Notes: generated by a model not told the origin, from the letters alone. A stretch of DNA of 64,000 nucleotides from Paracoccaceae bacterium (GCA_030066905.1 JASJAR010000012.1:1-64000), one strand, 5' to 3'. Counted from the first letter of the stretch, positions 25,829-36,835 are shown. A program made the numbers and translations.

Positions 25829-27121
25829 ATGGCCGAGACACTCGACGAGCCGACACGGGTTCAGAAGCGCAACTTCTTTGCCGCCTTGGAGCTCGACACC
25901 CGGCTTCTGGGGATGATCGGCGCTTTCATCGTTCTCTGTCTGGTCTTCAATGTCCTGACCGACGGCCGGTTTCTGACCCCGCGCAATATCTTCAACCTGA
26001 CGATCCAGACCGTTTCCGTCGCCATCATGGCCACCGGCATGGTCTTCGTGATCGTCACCCGAAACATCGACCTCTCGGTCGGCTCGCTTCTGGCCACCTG
26101 TTCGGCGATCATGGCGATGACCCAGACGTTGATCATGCCGCAATGGCTCGGCCTCGGGCTCGAACACCCCGCGATCGCGCCGGTCGCGATCCTCGTCGGC
26201 CTTCTGTCGGGGATGATCATCGGCGCGTTCCACGGCTGGCTGATCGGGTATCTCACGATCCCCGCGTTCATCGTCACCCTCGGTGGGCTCTTTGTCTGGC
26301 GCAACGTCGCCTGGCACCTCACCGGCGGGCAGACCATCGGCCCGCTCGACCAGAACTTCCAGCTCTTCGGCGGCATCAACGGGACTCTGGGGGAAACCTG
26401 GTCTTGGGTCTTCGGGGCGCTCGCCGTCGTCGCCTCGCTCTATGGGTTGATGAGTGCCCGCCGCGCCAAGGTACGCCATGACTTCCCGGTCAAGCCCATG
26501 TGGGCCGAGCTCACCATCGGCGGCATCATCACGGCGGCGATCCTCGGCTTCATCTGGACGCTCAACTCCTACCAGATCCCCACACGACGGCTCGAACGCA
26601 TGTTCGAAGCCCGCGGCGAGGTCATGCCCGAGGGCTTCACCACCGGCTACGGGCTGCCGATCTCGGTTCTCGTGCTCATCGTCGTCGCCATCGTGATGAC
26701 CGTGGTCGCCCAACGCACCCGGCTCGGACGCTACATCTTCGCCTTCGGCGGCAACCCCGAAGCCGCCCAGCTTTCGGGCATCCGGACCCGCGCGCTGACG
26801 GTCCGCGTCTTCATGATCGTCGGCGCCCTCTGCGCGATCTCGGCAGTGGTCGCCTCGGCCCGCCAGACGTTTCATTCCAACGACATCGGCACGCTCGACG
26901 AACTGCGCGTCATCGCCGCCGCCGTCATCGGCGGCACGGCCCTCGCCGGCGGGGTCGGCACGATCTACGGCGCGATATTAGGCGCGCTCATCATGCAATC
27001 GCTGCAATCGGGGATGGCGATGGTCGGGGTCGATGCGCCGTACCAGAACATCGTCGTCGGGATCGTGCTGGTTCTCGCCGTCTATATCGACATTCTCTAC
27101 CGCAAGCGCACCGGGAGCTGA
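25829..27121 (+). CDS. xylH: D-xylose ABC transporter permease XylH
   Basis: A 430-residue RbsC/XylH-type permease with about ten to twelve membrane spans. Typical segments are [19 protein letters not shown] (about 70), [20 protein letters not shown] and [24 protein letters not shown], plus the C-terminal [29 protein letters not shown]. The long middle loop after [11 protein letters not shown] is characteristic of XylH. GGGGAGGGCGG precedes the ATG. Five nt separate it from xylG. Confidence 0.95.
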   Translation: MAETLDEPTRVQKRNFFAALELDTRLLGMIGAFIVLCLVFNVLTDGRFLTPRNIFNLTIQTVSVAIMATGMVFVIVTRNIDLSVGSLLATCSAIMAMTQTLIMPQWLGLGLEHPAIAPVAILVGLLSGMIIGAFHGWLIGYLTIPAFIVTLGGLFVWRNVAWHLTGGQTIGPLDQNFQLFGGINGTLGETWSWVFGALAVVASLYGLMSARRAKVRHDFPVKPMWAELTIGGIITAAILGFIWTLNSYQIPTRRLERMFEARGEVMPEGFTTGYGLPISVLVLIVVAIVMTVVAQRTRLGRYIFAFGGNPEAAQLSGIRTRALTVRVFMIVGALCAISAVVASARQTFHSNDIGTLDELRVIAAAVIGGTALAGGVGTIYGAILGALIMQSLQSGMAMVGVDAPYQNIVVGIVLVLAVYIDILYRKRTGS

Positions 27122-27126
27122 GGCCC

Positions 27127-27897
27127 ATGACCGAGATCGACCGTACCGGCACCCCGCTCATCGAAATGCGCAACATGGCGAAAGCCTTCGGCGGCATCCG
27201 CGCGGTCGACGATGTCACCGTGAACCTCTTCCCCGGCGAGGTCGTGGGTGTGCTGGGCCATAACGGGGCCGGGAAATCGGTGCTGATGAAGATGCTCTCA
27301 GGCGCCCTGCCGCGCGACAGTGGGGACATCTACGTCAACGGCCAGCTCGCCGAGATCGACAACCCCCGCGACGCCCGGAACTATCAGATCGAGACGATCT
27401 ACCAGTACCTTGCGCTGGCCGACAATCTCGATGCCGCCTCGAACCTCTTTCTGGGCCGCGAGCTTGTGACGCCCATGGGCCTCGTCGACGACGCCCAGAT
27501 GGAGGCCGAGACCCGCAAGATCATGGGCCGGCTCACCCCGAACTTCCGCCGCTTCAACACGCCGGTCGCGGGGCTTTCGGGCGGCCAGCGCCAGTCGGTC
27601 GCGATCAGCCGGGCGGTCTATTTCAACGCCAAAATCCTCATCATGGACGAACCCACCGCCGCGCTCGGGGTCGAGGAGACGCGCATGGTCGCCGAGCTTA
27701 TCGACGAGCTCAAAAAACAGGGCATCGGCATCTTCCTCATCGACCACGACATCCACCAGGTCAAAGCGCTCTGCGACCGGGCGAGCGTGATGAAGAACGG
27801 CAAGCTCGTGGGTACCGTCGAGGTGGACAAGGTCACCGAGGACGACCTTCTGGGCATGATCATCCTCGGCAAGAAGCCCGAACACCTGGCAGCCTGA
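27127..27897 (+). CDS. xylG: Xylose ABC transporter ATP-binding protein (single-domain XylG)
   Basis: 256 residues, one ATPase domain instead of the two of E. coli XylG. Walker A is GHNGAGKSV (Val after the Ser instead of Thr). Signature [14 protein letters not shown], Walker [13 protein letters not shown] and switch [11 protein letters not shown] are intact. An [22 protein letters not shown] segment is typical of the CUT2 sugar ATPases. Its TGA overlaps the xylB ATG. Two copies presumably dimerise on XylH. Confidence 0.92.
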   Translation: MTEIDRTGTPLIEMRNMAKAFGGIRAVDDVTVNLFPGEVVGVLGHNGAGKSVLMKMLSGALPRDSGDIYVNGQLAEIDNPRDARNYQIETIYQYLALADNLDAASNLFLGRELVTPMGLVDDAQMEAETRKIMGRLTPNFRRFNTPVAGLSGGQRQSVAISRAVYFNAKILIMDEPTAALGVEETRMVAELIDELKKQGIGIFLIDHDIHQVKALCDRASVMKNGKLVGTVEVDKVTEDDLLGMIILGKKPEHLAA

Positions 27898-29333
27898 TGT
27901 ATCTCGGGCTCGATCTCGGCACGTCGGGGCTGAAAGCGCTCCTCGTCGACGAGGCCCAAGGTATCGTTGCCGAGGCCAATGCGCCCCTGGAGGTGTCGCG
28001 GCCCCATGGCGGCTGGTCCGAGCAAGACCCCGCCCATTGGATCGCCGCGGCCGAAGCGGTGCTGGCCGCGCTCGGGTCCGAGACCGACCTTGCGGGCGTC
28101 CGCGCCATCGGGCTTTCGGGGCAAATGCATGGCGCCACCTGCCTCGATGCGTCGGACCAGGTCCTCCGCCCCTCGATCCTCTGGAACGACACAAGGGCCC
28201 ATGCCGAAGCCGCAAGGCTCGATGGCGACCCCGCCTGGCGCGGTGTCTCCGGCAACATCGTATTCCCCGGCTTCACCGCGCCGAAACTCGTCTGGATGCG
28301 GTCGAAGGAACCCGGTCTCTTCGACCGGGTGGCCAAGGTGCTCTTGCCGAAAGACTACCTGCGGTTCTGGCTCACCGGCGAGTTCGTCGCCGAGATGTCG
28401 GACGCCGCCGGCACGTCCTGGCTCGACACCGGGGCGCGCGACTGGTCGGATGCGCTTTTGGAGAAGACGGGGCTGACCCGCGATCACATGCCGCGCCTTG
28501 TCGAGGGCTCCGAGGTCTCGGGCCGCCTGCGCGCCGATCTCGCCGCCCGCTTCGGGCTCCGTCCCGGGCTCCCGGTGGCCGGCGGGGGCGGCGACAATGC
28601 GGCCTCGGCCATCGGCACAGGGGTGACGAAGGCCGGGGAGGCCTTTGTCTCCTTGGGCACCTCTGGCGTGCTATTCGCCGCCAACGACGCCTATCGGCCC
28701 GACCCTGAAACGGCCGTTCACACCTTCTGCCACGCGCTGCCCCAGACCTGGCACCAGATGGGGGTGATCCTGGCCGCCACGGACGCGCTCAACTGGTTTG
28801 CCGGTCTTGTGGGCCACGACCCGGCCGCCCTCACCGCCGACCTCGGATCGCTCCAGGCCCCCGGCAAGACGCTCTTTCTGCCCTATCTCGGCGGCGAACG
28901 CACCCCGATCAACGATGCCGCCATTCGCGGCGCCTTCCTCGGGCTCGAACATGCCACCGACCGGGCGGCGGCCACCCGGGCGATCCTCGAAGGCGTGACC
29001 TTCGCGATCCGCGATTGCCGCGATGCGCTCCGCGCCACGGGCACCGAGATCGAGAGCCTCCTCGGAGTGGGGGGCGGTTCGAAATCCGACTACTGGCTTT
29101 CCGCCGTCGCCACCGCGCTCGATGCTCCGATCCTGCGCCCCGTCGCCGGCGATTTCGGCGGCGCCTTCGGGGCCGCGCGTCTGGCGATGATGGCCGATGG
29201 CGCCAGCGAAGACATCGCCACCGCCCCCAAGATCGAAACCACCTTCGCGCCCGACCCCGCCCTTGCGGATGCTTTCGACGAAGGCCACGCTCGTTACGTC
29301 GCCGCCCGTCAGGCCATAGGAGCCCTCACATGA
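27897..29333 (+). CDS. xylB: Xylulokinase XylB
   Basis: A 478-residue FGGY-family kinase: [18 protein letters not shown] at the N-terminus, [58 protein letters not shown] and the C-terminal [23 protein letters not shown]. It phosphorylates D-xylulose made by XylA for the pentose phosphate pathway. It is coupled by overlapping stop/start codons to xylG upstream and xylA downstream. Confidence 0.95.
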   Translation: MYLGLDLGTSGLKALLVDEAQGIVAEANAPLEVSRPHGGWSEQDPAHWIAAAEAVLAALGSETDLAGVRAIGLSGQMHGATCLDASDQVLRPSILWNDTRAHAEAARLDGDPAWRGVSGNIVFPGFTAPKLVWMRSKEPGLFDRVAKVLLPKDYLRFWLTGEFVAEMSDAAGTSWLDTGARDWSDALLEKTGLTRDHMPRLVEGSEVSGRLRADLAARFGLRPGLPVAGGGGDNAASAIGTGVTKAGEAFVSLGTSGVLFAANDAYRPDPETAVHTFCHALPQTWHQMGVILAATDALNWFAGLVGHDPAALTADLGSLQAPGKTLFLPYLGGERTPINDAAIRGAFLGLEHATDRAAATRAILEGVTFAIRDCRDALRATGTEIESLLGVGGGSKSDYWLSAVATALDAPILRPVAGDFGGAFGAARLAMMADGASEDIATAPKIETTFAPDPALADAFDEGHARYVAARQAIGALT

Positions 29334-30631
29334 GCTATTTCGACGGCATCGCGCCCATTGCCTATGAGGGTCCCGAAACCGCGAACGAACGCGCCTTCCG
29401 CCATTACGACCCCGACGAGATGGTGATGGGCAAGCGCCTCGAAGACCATCTCCGTTTCGCGGTCGCTTGGTGGCATTCCTTCGCCTGGCCGGGCGGAGAC
29501 CCCTTCGGCGGGCCGACCTTCGAGCGGCCCTGGTTCGGCGACACGATGGACCATGCCCGCGCAAAGGCCGACGCCGCCTTCGACCTCTTCGCGATCCTCG
29601 GCCAGCCGTTTTTTTGTTTCCACGACGCCGATATCCGCCCCGAAGGCGCGAGCTTCGCCGAAAGCACGCGGAACCTCGAAGAGATCGTCGACTACATCGG
29701 CGTGAAGATGGAGAGCGCGAAGACCAAGCTCCTCTGGGGCACCGCCAACCTCTTCACCCACCGCCGCTTCATGGCCGGGGCTGCGACGAACCCCGACCCG
29801 GATGTCTTCGCCTATTCGGCGGCGACCGTGAAGACCTGCATGGATGCCACCCTGAAGCTCGGCGGGGCGAACTACGTCCTCTGGGGCGGGCGCGAGGGCT
29901 ACGAAACGCTTCTCAACACGGACCTTGGCCGCGAGCGCCAGCAGGCCGGGCGCTTCTTGCAGATGGTCGTGGAGTACAAGCACAAGATCGGGTTTCAGGG
30001 CACGATCCTCGTCGAGCCGAAACCTCAGGAGCCCTCGAAGCACCAGTACGATTACGACGTCGCCACGGTTTATGGGTTTTTGAAGGAGTTCGGCCTCGAA
30101 GGCGAGGTGAAGATGAATGTCGAGCAGGGCCACGCGATCCTCGCGGGGCATTCCTTCGAGCACGAACTCTCCCTCGCGGCGGCTCTGGGCATTCTTGGGT
30201 CCATCGACATGAACCGCAACGATTACCAGTCGGGCTGGGATACAGACCAGTTTCCGAACTCGGTGCCCGAGGTGGCGCTGGCGTACTACGAAATCCTGAA
30301 GATGGGCGGCTTCACCACGGGCGGCACGAATTTCGACGCCAAGCTCCGCCGGCAATCCCTTGACCCCGAGGATTTGGTGGCCGCCCATGTCGGCGGGATG
30401 GATGTCTGCGCGGCGGGTCTTAAGGCGGCGGCGGCAATGCTGGAGGATGGGACGCTCGAAGCGCTGCGCGAGGCGCGTTACGCGGGGTGGGACAGCGAGG
30501 ATGCCCGGGCGCTTCTGAAGAACGCCACGCTTCAGGATTGCTACGATTGCGTCATCGAAAGGCCGATCAACCCCGAGCCGCGTTCGGGCAGACAGGAGCG
30601 GCTCGAATACCTCGTCAACAGGTTCATCTGA
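29330..30631 (+). CDS. xylA: Xylose isomerase XylA
   Basis: A 433-residue class II xylose isomerase. The start at 29330 is the ATGA overlap with xylB, giving [14 protein letters not shown]. The catalytic and metal-binding motifs are [12 protein letters not shown] (active-site His/Asp), [30 protein letters not shown] and [17 protein letters not shown]. It interconverts D-xylose and D-xylulose in the cytoplasm with divalent metal. Last gene of the xylFHGBA operon; a miniature repeat element follows 81 nt later. Confidence 0.96.
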   Translation: MSYFDGIAPIAYEGPETANERAFRHYDPDEMVMGKRLEDHLRFAVAWWHSFAWPGGDPFGGPTFERPWFGDTMDHARAKADAAFDLFAILGQPFFCFHDADIRPEGASFAESTRNLEEIVDYIGVKMESAKTKLLWGTANLFTHRRFMAGAATNPDPDVFAYSAATVKTCMDATLKLGGANYVLWGGREGYETLLNTDLGRERQQAGRFLQMVVEYKHKIGFQGTILVEPKPQEPSKHQYDYDVATVYGFLKEFGLEGEVKMNVEQGHAILAGHSFEHELSLAAALGILGSIDMNRNDYQSGWDTDQFPNSVPEVALAYYEILKMGGFTTGGTNFDAKLRRQSLDPEDLVAAHVGGMDVCAAGLKAAAAMLEDGTLEALREARYAGWDSEDARALLKNATLQDCYDCVIERPINPEPRSGRQERLEYLVNRFI

Positions 30632-30712
30632 GGGTCGGCCGCGGCTGCCGAAGGAACCGAACGGTGACGGTTGGGGGGCGACGTAGTTTGCGCCGTACCT
30701 GCGGTCTTTTTT

Positions 30713-30883
30713 GGCCTTGAGCGGACGTTCGGGTCTTGCTCCGGTAGCCCTTGGCGAAACACGCCCCGGACTTGATCCGGGGCCCCGATCCACCGGAGTG
30801 CCAAGACTATCGAGGTCCCGGGTCAAGCCCGGGACGCGGGGGACTTGGGGTCAGGGCGCAGAATGAACATCCGCTTGAGGTCA
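30713..30883. mobile_element. Miniature inverted-repeat element, copy 1
   Basis: About 171 bp, bounded by GGCCTTGAGCGGACGTTC and a degenerate inverse GAACATCCGCTTGAGGTC (14 of 18 matching). Inside are the two standard palindromes (30764-30782 and 30815-30835) plus CTCCGGT/ACCGGAG and CTTGGC/GCCAAG pairs. The core is nearly identical to 39394-39566. It sits between xylA and the 3' end of tdh. Confidence 0.7.
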
Positions 30884-30893
30884 AAAACTGACC

Positions 30894-31931
30894 TTACCCC
30901 CAGTCGAGCACCACCTTCCCGCTGGCCCCCGACCGCATCGTCTCGAACGCCTCGCGGAACTCCGCCGCCGGGAACCGGTGGGTGATCACCGCCGACACAT
31001 CGAGCCCGTTCTCCAGCATCGCGATCATCTTGTACCAGGTCTCGAAAATCTCGCGCCCATAGACCCCCTTGATCGTCAGCGCCTTGAAGACGATCCGCGA
31101 CCAATCGACGGGCGACTTGCCAGGAGGGATGCCCAGCATCGCGATCCGCCCGCCCATCACCATCGCCTCGACCATCTGATCGAGCGCGGCCTGGGCGCCG
31201 GACATCTCAAGCCCCACATCGAAGCCCTGGGACATGCCGAGATCGGACACGACGTCCCTCAACGCGACCTCCCGGGGGTCGACCGCTGTCACATTCGCAA
31301 CCTTCCGTGCCAGGGCCCGGCGCTCGGGGTTGAGGTCGGTCACGACCACATGACGCGCGCCGACATGCTTGGCCACGGCCGCCGCCATGATCCCGATGGG
31401 TCCCGCGCCGGTGACCAGCACATCCTCGCCCACGAGATCGAAGCTCAGCGCGGTGTGGACGGCATTGCCAAGGGGGTCGAGGATCGCCCCGATCTCGTCG
31501 GGGATGTCGTCGGGCAGGGGGACGACGTTGAAGGCCGGCAGCCTAAGGTATTCCGCAAACGCCCCCTGCTCGTTCACCCCGATCCCCCGGGTCTCGGGGT
31601 CGAGATGGAACTTGCCCGCCCGGGATTGCCGAGAGCTGTGCCCGATGAGATGACCCTCGCCCGAACAGCGTTGCCCGAGGTGGAGCCCCTCCACGTTGCG
31701 GCCGAGTTCGACGATTTCGCCGGCGAATTCATGGCCCGTGATGAGCGGCACCGGCACGGTCTTTTCCGCCCAATCGTCCCAGTTCCAGATGTGCACGTCG
31801 GTGCCGCAGACCCCGGTCTTCTTCACCCGGATCAGGACGTCGTCGGGGCCGATCTCCGGGACGGGCGCGGTTATCAGCTCCAGCCCCGGTGCCGGCGCCG
31901 TCTTTGCCAGGGCGCGCATGTCGTTCCTCAT
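30894..31931 (-). CDS. tdh: L-threonine 3-dehydrogenase
   Basis: A 345-residue medium-chain dehydrogenase that oxidises L-threonine to 2-amino-3-ketobutyrate with NAD+. It contains [20 protein letters not shown] (catalytic-zinc Cys) and [13 protein letters not shown], the nucleotide loop [20 protein letters not shown], and [10 protein letters not shown]. The structural-zinc lobe is changed: where E. coli Tdh has four cysteines this one reads [20 protein letters not shown], without cysteines. Its start overlaps the kbl stop (ATGA at 31928-31931); an internal ATG at 31919 is less likely. Operon kbl-tdh. Confidence 0.93.
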   Translation of the reverse strand: MRNDMRALAKTAPAPGLELITAPVPEIGPDDVLIRVKKTGVCGTDVHIWNWDDWAEKTVPVPLITGHEFAGEIVELGRNVEGLHLGQRCSGEGHLIGHSSRQSRAGKFHLDPETRGIGVNEQGAFAEYLRLPAFNVVPLPDDIPDEIGAILDPLGNAVHTALSFDLVGEDVLVTGAGPIGIMAAAVAKHVGARHVVVTDLNPERRALARKVANVTAVDPREVALRDVVSDLGMSQGFDVGLEMSGAQAALDQMVEAMVMGGRIAMLGIPPGKSPVDWSRIVFKALTIKGVYGREIFETWYKMIAMLENGLDVSAVITHRFPAAEFREAFETMRSGASGKVVLDWG

Positions 31932-33112
31932 GCCAAAACCCCCGTTTCCCGCCCTGCAACCGCGAAGGCGTCGAGTGCGAGGTCGAGATCGGCGCGGTTG
32001 AGCGCGGCCGACATCTGGGTGCGGATCCGCGCCTGGCCCTTGGGCACGACGGGATAGAAGAACCCCGCGACATAGACCCCAAGCTCGAAAAGCCGCGCGG
32101 CCATGGCCTGTGCCGCCGTCGCCTCGCCGGTCATGACGGGGATGATCGGGTGTTCGCCGGGGAGAACCTCGAAGCCCAGGGTTTCGAGCCCGGCCCGCCA
32201 ATGGGCGGCGTTGTCGTCAAGGCGCGCGCGCAGGTCGTCGCCGGCCTCGGCGATCTTCAAAGCCTCGATGGCCGCGGCACAGACCGCCGGGGGCAGGGCG
32301 TTGGAAAACAGATAGGGCCGCGAGCGTTGGCGGAGCATCTCGACCACCGGCCGGGGCCCCGCGGTGAAGCCGCCAATGGAGCCGCCGAGCGCCTTTCCGA
32401 ATGTGCCGGTGACGATGTCGGCGGGCACCCCGGCGCGGGCCGGGGTCCCGCGTCCCGCCGGGCCGACAAAGCCCGTGGCATGGCAATCGTCCACCATCAC
32501 CACCGCCTCGTAGCGCTCCGCGAGCGCTCTGATCTCGGCCAGCGGCGCGAAGTAGCCGTCCATCGAGAAGACCCCGTCGGTGGCGATCATCACCCGCCGC
32601 GCGCCGGCCTTCCGGGCGGCGCGAAGCTGGGTTTCGAGATCGTCCATGTCGGCGTTGCGGTAACGGAACCTCTGCGCCTTGCAGAGCCGGATACCGTCGA
32701 TGATCGAGGCATGGTTCAAGGCATCGGAGACCACCGCATCCTCGGCGCCCAGAAGCGGCTCGAAGAGGCCGCCATTGGCATCGAAACAGGCCGCATAGAG
32801 GATCGCATCCTCCATCCCGAGATAGGCCGCGACGGCGGCTTCGAGCGCGCGGTGGAGATCGCCCGTGCCGCAGATGAAGCGTACCGAGGCCATGCCGAGC
32901 CCGTGGCTGTCGAGCGCGCCTCGCGCCGCCGCCACCAGCCGAGAATCGTCGGCAAGCCCGAGGTAATTGTTGGCACAGAGGTTGATGAAATCGCCCGACC
33001 CCACGCGCACATGGGCGCCCTGTGGCGAGACGATCTCGCGCTCGCGCTTGAGAAGCCCGGCGGCGTCCAGTTCGCCAAGCTCCGTTTCGATACCGTTGAG
33101 AAAGTCGCTCAT
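31928..33112 (-). CDS. kbl: 2-amino-3-ketobutyrate CoA ligase (glycine C-acetyltransferase)
   Basis: A 394-residue PLP enzyme of the alpha-oxoamine synthase family: [72 protein letters not shown] and the PLP-lysine block [18 protein letters not shown]. It cleaves 2-amino-3-ketobutyrate with CoA to glycine and acetyl-CoA. GGAG lies upstream of the ATG. First gene of the kbl-tdh operon. Confidence 0.96.
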   Translation of the reverse strand: MSDFLNGIETELGELDAAGLLKREREIVSPQGAHVRVGSGDFINLCANNYLGLADDSRLVAAARGALDSHGLGMASVRFICGTGDLHRALEAAVAAYLGMEDAILYAACFDANGGLFEPLLGAEDAVVSDALNHASIIDGIRLCKAQRFRYRNADMDDLETQLRAARKAGARRVMIATDGVFSMDGYFAPLAEIRALAERYEAVVMVDDCHATGFVGPAGRGTPARAGVPADIVTGTFGKALGGSIGGFTAGPRPVVEMLRQRSRPYLFSNALPPAVCAAAIEALKIAEAGDDLRARLDDNAAHWRAGLETLGFEVLPGEHPIIPVMTGEATAAQAMAARLFELGVYVAGFFYPVVPKGQARIRTQMSAALNRADLDLALDAFAVAGRETGVLA

Positions 33113-33410
33113 GCCCCAGTCTCCGCACGGGAGTTCGGCCTATGGCAAGGCAAAACCCGTCACGCGATGTCGCGGCTGGCGCGCCCCGGCCGGTTAGTTT
33201 GGGTAATGCCCCCATGCCGCCAAGGGCGGGGGAGGCCCACGGCCCCTTCTCCGCGCAGCGCCATTGTTCGGCCCGGGCCGCGATCCCCGGCACGCGATCC
33301 GCGCGCCGGACCGACACGCCGGACGCTCCCCCTCCTTGCAGTCAAGGGCCGCCTGCTCGATACCGAGGGCCTGACACGGCTTGTTTTGCTGAGCGCTCTT
33401 CCTGGCTGAG

Positions 33411-34307
33411 ATGTCCACATCCGTTTCGGTGGTTTTGCTGGCCTATGGCAAATGCCCACACCTTGCCGAGGTGATCGCGGCGATCATGGCCGGGTCCAAA
33501 AAACCGCGCGAGGTCATCGTCAGCCACAGCGGATCGGATGATCCCACGGCGGAACTGGCCGAGGCGTTTGCCTCGGTGATTGTCCTTCACGAGGAGGAGC
33601 GGCTTTTTGCGGGCGCGGCGCGGAACCGCGGGGCGGCGGTGGCGACCGGCGATATCCTCGCGTTCTGCGACGCCGACACACGGCCGTCGCAGGACTGGCT
33701 CGCCTCGGTATGCGCCGCGTTCGATGGCCGCGAGGACCGTTTTCTGGTCGGTGCCGTGGGCATGGCCCGGAACGGTGGTTATTGGGGAATGTCGAACTGG
33801 CTGTTGGAGTTCAGCGAGCAGGCGCCGTGGCGCCCGGCCGGCGAACAGACCGGCGGGGCGTCCTGCAACATGGCCACGCGGGCGCATGACTTCCGAGCCG
33901 CCGGCGGGTTCAACGAGGGTCTTCTGGTGGGTGAGGACACGACGCTTTTCGCCGAAATGCGGGCCGCCGGCCTCCGGCAGGTCTTTTCGCCGCAAGCCGT
34001 CGTGGGGCATTTCAACAATGCCGGGTTCGCTGCGTTCTCTCGACACCAAAGGGGGTTGGGGCAGGGTTTCGCCGAAGTCCGCCGCGCGCGGTACATGCCG
34101 GGCAGTTTCGTGGTCCGCCGCCCGCCGCTGGCAATTTTCCTGTCGGCCCCGAAAGCGTTCGTTGTGTTGCGGCGGACCCTGCTCGCGGGCCTTCGCCCCT
34201 TGGCGCTCGGCCTGTTCCTTTCGCCCGGGGTCGTCATCGGGGCGACGATCTGGCCAGCCTCCTGTGTGAGACGGTCGATCGAATTGGCGCGCGACGGTCA
34301 GGGCTAA
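33411..34307 (+). CDS. Family 2 glycosyltransferase
   Basis: 298 residues. A GT-A fold begins at residue 4 (VSVVLLAYGKCPHLAEVIAAI), with the nucleotide-sugar metal motif AFCDADTRPSQDW (about 80). An acceptor-side segment NMATRAHDFRAAGGFNEGLLVGEDTTLFAEMRAAG (about 150-185) follows. One or two hydrophobic helices near the C-terminus (about 245-285) suggest membrane association. The Shine-Dalgarno is weak. It converges on a polysaccharide flippase gene, so a role in exopolysaccharide or surface-glycan synthesis is inferred. Confidence 0.88.
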   Translation: MSTSVSVVLLAYGKCPHLAEVIAAIMAGSKKPREVIVSHSGSDDPTAELAEAFASVIVLHEEERLFAGAARNRGAAVATGDILAFCDADTRPSQDWLASVCAAFDGREDRFLVGAVGMARNGGYWGMSNWLLEFSEQAPWRPAGEQTGGASCNMATRAHDFRAAGGFNEGLLVGEDTTLFAEMRAAGLRQVFSPQAVVGHFNNAGFAAFSRHQRGLGQGFAEVRRARYMPGSFVVRRPPLAIFLSAPKAFVVLRRTLLAGLRPLALGLFLSPGVVIGATIWPASCVRRSIELARDGQG

Positions 34308-34401
34308 TCCGGCCATTGTGGATGGGCGATGGGCGACGTCCGATCGGGACCCGCAGAGGTCGGCCGGTCGACAATGAGGGTCTGGCCCGATGATGCCGCG
34401 G

Positions 34402-35730
34402 TCAGGTTTTGTCGGTCCGAGCCCGGCGAAGGCTTGCGATAAGGCTCGGGTCGAACCCGAGCCCGGTTCGGGCCGCGATCATCAAACCGAGGTTGCAGGT
34501 AACAAGGCCCAGGCTGAGCGCGACCGCCGCCCCGTACGCGCCGTATGCCGGAATAAGCAGGACACCGGCACCGAGATTGACGACAAGGCCGATGGCTTGC
34601 GGCCAGACGGCCGCGGTGGCGCGGTCGGTCATTGTCAGCAAGACCCCGACCGGTCCCAAGGCGGCGCTGAGGACCTGCGCGCCGATGACCCACCAGAGCG
34701 CGCTGGCATTGGCGCGGAAGGCTTGTCCGAACAACCCGAGGACCTCTTCGGCGAGTAAGATGAGCACCAGGCCGGCGAGAAACGTGAAGGTCGTGGTGGT
34801 CCAGGTGAAGGTGCGGGTGATCGAGGCAAGTCGGTCGAGCTCGCCCCGGGTCCACAGCTCGCTGACCCTGGGGGCGTAACGGACGGTGGCGGCCTGGACG
34901 CCGATCATCAACAAAGGCGCAAGGCGGGCGATCGGCTGAAAAAGGCCGGTCTCTTCGGCGGACGCCAGCCAGGCCAGCATCAGCGTGCTGACTTCACTGT
35001 GCAAAAGCACAAGCAGCGACACCGCAAAGTAGGGGGCGGCACGGCGCAGGGACCCCTCGGGAGGTTTGGCGGCTTGCCTGCGCCGGGGGAGCGCGCGGGC
35101 GAGCACGTAGACCGACCAGATGAGCGCGGCGAGCGTCCCGGCCACGGCCGCGGCAAGATAATCGCCAATCGACAGGTCGGCGTTCAACAGCCATGCAACG
35201 ACCAAAACGCCGACCAGGATGGATGGCCGGATGAGCTGAAACGGGGCCGTGGAGGCCATGACGCGGCCAAGGCCGTTCAGGAGCCCTTGGGTTTGAATGA
35301 GAAAGGCCAGAGCCGGAAAGAGGACAGCCGCAAAAAGGACAAACTCGGAGAAGACGCCGGTGTCGGGCGCAAGGCGCGGCAGAACGAAGACCGCGGCGAT
35401 GACGCCGATGGCGGAGGTCGACACCAGAAGTACCCGCATGCGCCTCACAAAGCCCCGCAACCGGGCCTCGTCGCCCTCGACCTGAAGGCGCGCAACTTCC
35501 CTGACCGAAAGCGGTTCGCTGCCAAAAAGCGCGACCGTGGCCATGATATGGGAGACCGCCACGACGAAGGCGACGACCCCGTAGCCCTCGGGCCCAAGCA
35601 GTCGGGCCGTCAGGATCGCCTGAACGGCGACAAGAAGGATGCCCGCGACGCGAACAGCCAGGCTGGCGAGCGAGGCTTTCGCGATCGGCCCGGACAGGAG
35701 CGAACGTACTGACACGTGCTGGCTGCTCAA
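34402..35730 (-). CDS. Polysaccharide/oligosaccharide flippase (Wzx-like, MOP superfamily)
   Basis: A 442-residue polytopic membrane protein with about twelve to fourteen TM segments and a charged tail. The opening SGPIAKASLASLAVRVAGILLVAVQAILTARLLGPEGYGVV is typical of the polysaccharide-biosynthesis (Wzx/MurJ-like) exporters that flip lipid-linked glycans. It is likely a partner of the convergent glycosyltransferase, from which it is separated by 94 bp. No further glycan genes are present, so this is a minimal pair. Confidence 0.88.
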   Translation of the reverse strand: MSSQHVSVRSLLSGPIAKASLASLAVRVAGILLVAVQAILTARLLGPEGYGVVAFVVAVSHIMATVALFGSEPLSVREVARLQVEGDEARLRGFVRRMRVLLVSTSAIGVIAAVFVLPRLAPDTGVFSEFVLFAAVLFPALAFLIQTQGLLNGLGRVMASTAPFQLIRPSILVGVLVVAWLLNADLSIGDYLAAAVAGTLAALIWSVYVLARALPRRRQAAKPPEGSLRRAAPYFAVSLLVLLHSEVSTLMLAWLASAEETGLFQPIARLAPLLMIGVQAATVRYAPRVSELWTRGELDRLASITRTFTWTTTTFTFLAGLVLILLAEEVLGLFGQAFRANASALWWVIGAQVLSAALGPVGVLLTMTDRATAAVWPQAIGLVVNLGAGVLLIPAYGAYGAAVALSLGLVTCNLGLMIAARTGLGFDPSLIASLRRARTDKT

Positions 35731-35951
35731 CCTTCTTGCTTTGCGAAAGGGTCCCGCGACGCTAGACCGATCCGCGCAGTTTCGCCATCGGCAAACTGTC
35801 CGTCATCGCCGCCGTCCGGACGGCCCCACGGCCGATGTTGCCGCAGCCTCAGCTGTTCGGTTCATGGGTCGGCCTTTGATCTTGCGAGGACCGGGGCCAC
35901 ATGCTAGCCACCCGGACGGTGTCGGCGACCAAGACGCGACCGAACCCGTGT

Positions 35952-36028
35952 GCCGCCTTAGCTCAGTTGGTTAGAGCGCTGGATTGTGGATCCAGAGGTC
36001 CCCCGTTCAAGCCGGGGAGGCGGTACCA
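35952..36028 (+). tRNA. tRNA-His (anticodon GTG)
   Basis: Full cloverleaf: acceptor GCCGCCT/AGGCGGT, D arm GCTC...GAGC, anticodon stem CTGGA/TCCAG around loop TTGTGGA (GTG at 35986-35988), T arm CCCCG-TTCAAGC-CGGGG, A73, and an encoded CCA (36026-36028). Position -1 is T, not G, and position 73 is A, so the near-universal G-1:C73 pair is absent. G1 faces U72. This agrees with the known loss of G-1 in an alphaproteobacterial clade. Confidence 0.97.
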
Positions 36029-36082
36029 CCCCCCTTTACCTCGATCCCCCGCCGGTCCACCCTCGGCTCAAAACGAGGCCCG

Positions 36083-36835
36083 ATGCGCGTCGCTGTCATC
36101 TCCGACATCCATTCGAACCGTGCCGCGCTCGAAGCGGTGCTCGCGGTGTGCGACCGGCTGGGGATTGGCGATATCGCCAATCTCGGCGATAGCCTGTCGG
36201 GGCCCTTCGACCCGGCTGGGACGGCGGACATCCTGATCGAGCGGGCGATCCCTTCGATCATGGGCAATCACGATCGGATGCTTCTGGCACCCCCCGAGAA
36301 ACTGGGGCTCTGGGAGCGATGGGCGATGCCGGAACTGACGCCGGCGCATCTCGACTGGGTGCGGAACCTGCCCGAAACACTTGACTGGAAGGGGCTTTTT
36401 CTGACCCATGCCGCGCCCGGCGACGACGCGGAGAACTGGCTCGATTTTCGGGGGCCGGGCCGGCGGCTGATCGCGCGGGACCGGTCCGGTGTCGAGGCGC
36501 GGGGAGCGGGGCTTACCGCAGCGGTGACCCTGACCGGCCACACCCACACGCCGCGGATGGTGCGGCTCACGGGCGGCCGGATGGTGGTCAACCCCGGCGC
36601 CGTTGGCTGCCCGGCCTATTTCGACGACCGGACCGACCCGCCCTTCATCCATGAGACCGGCGCGCCCGATGCCCGGTTCGCTGTGCTCGAAGAGGTGGGC
36701 GGAAAGATCGAGGTCTCGCTTCGGACGGTGCCCTACGATCCTGCCGGGATGCAGGCTCTGGCCCGCGCCCGCGGGGCCGACACCTGGGCCGAAGCGATCG
36801 GGTCGGGGTGGTTCACTTCGGCATCCCAATCGTGA
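36083..36835 (+). CDS. Metallophosphoesterase (YfcE/calcineurin-like)
   Basis: 250 residues from the ATG at 36083; the open frame upstream runs into the tRNA. All metal motifs of the family are visible: VAVISDIHSN (residues 3-12), LGDSLSGP, IMGNHDRML, THAAPGDDAENW and LTGHTHTPRM. It is related to the small bacterial phosphodiesterases whose natural substrates are unclear. Its last 23 nt overlap the 3' end of the convergent DUF6476 gene. Confidence 0.9.
   Translation: MRVAVISDIHSNRAALEAVLAVCDRLGIGDIANLGDSLSGPFDPAGTADILIERAIPSIMGNHDRMLLAPPEKLGLWERWAMPELTPAHLDWVRNLPETLDWKGLFLTHAAPGDDAENWLDFRGPGRRLIARDRSGVEARGAGLTAAVTLTGHTHTPRMVRLTGGRMVVNPGAVGCPAYFDDRTDPPFIHETGAPDARFAVLEEVGGKIEVSLRTVPYDPAGMQALARARGADTWAEAIGSGWFTSASQS

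Noticed and set aside
30879-30893. GGTCA-AAAAC-TGACC hairpin as a tdh terminator
   Set aside because: The stem is only 5-6 bp, partly within the miniature element, and lacks a U-tract in the tdh direction; too weak to call.
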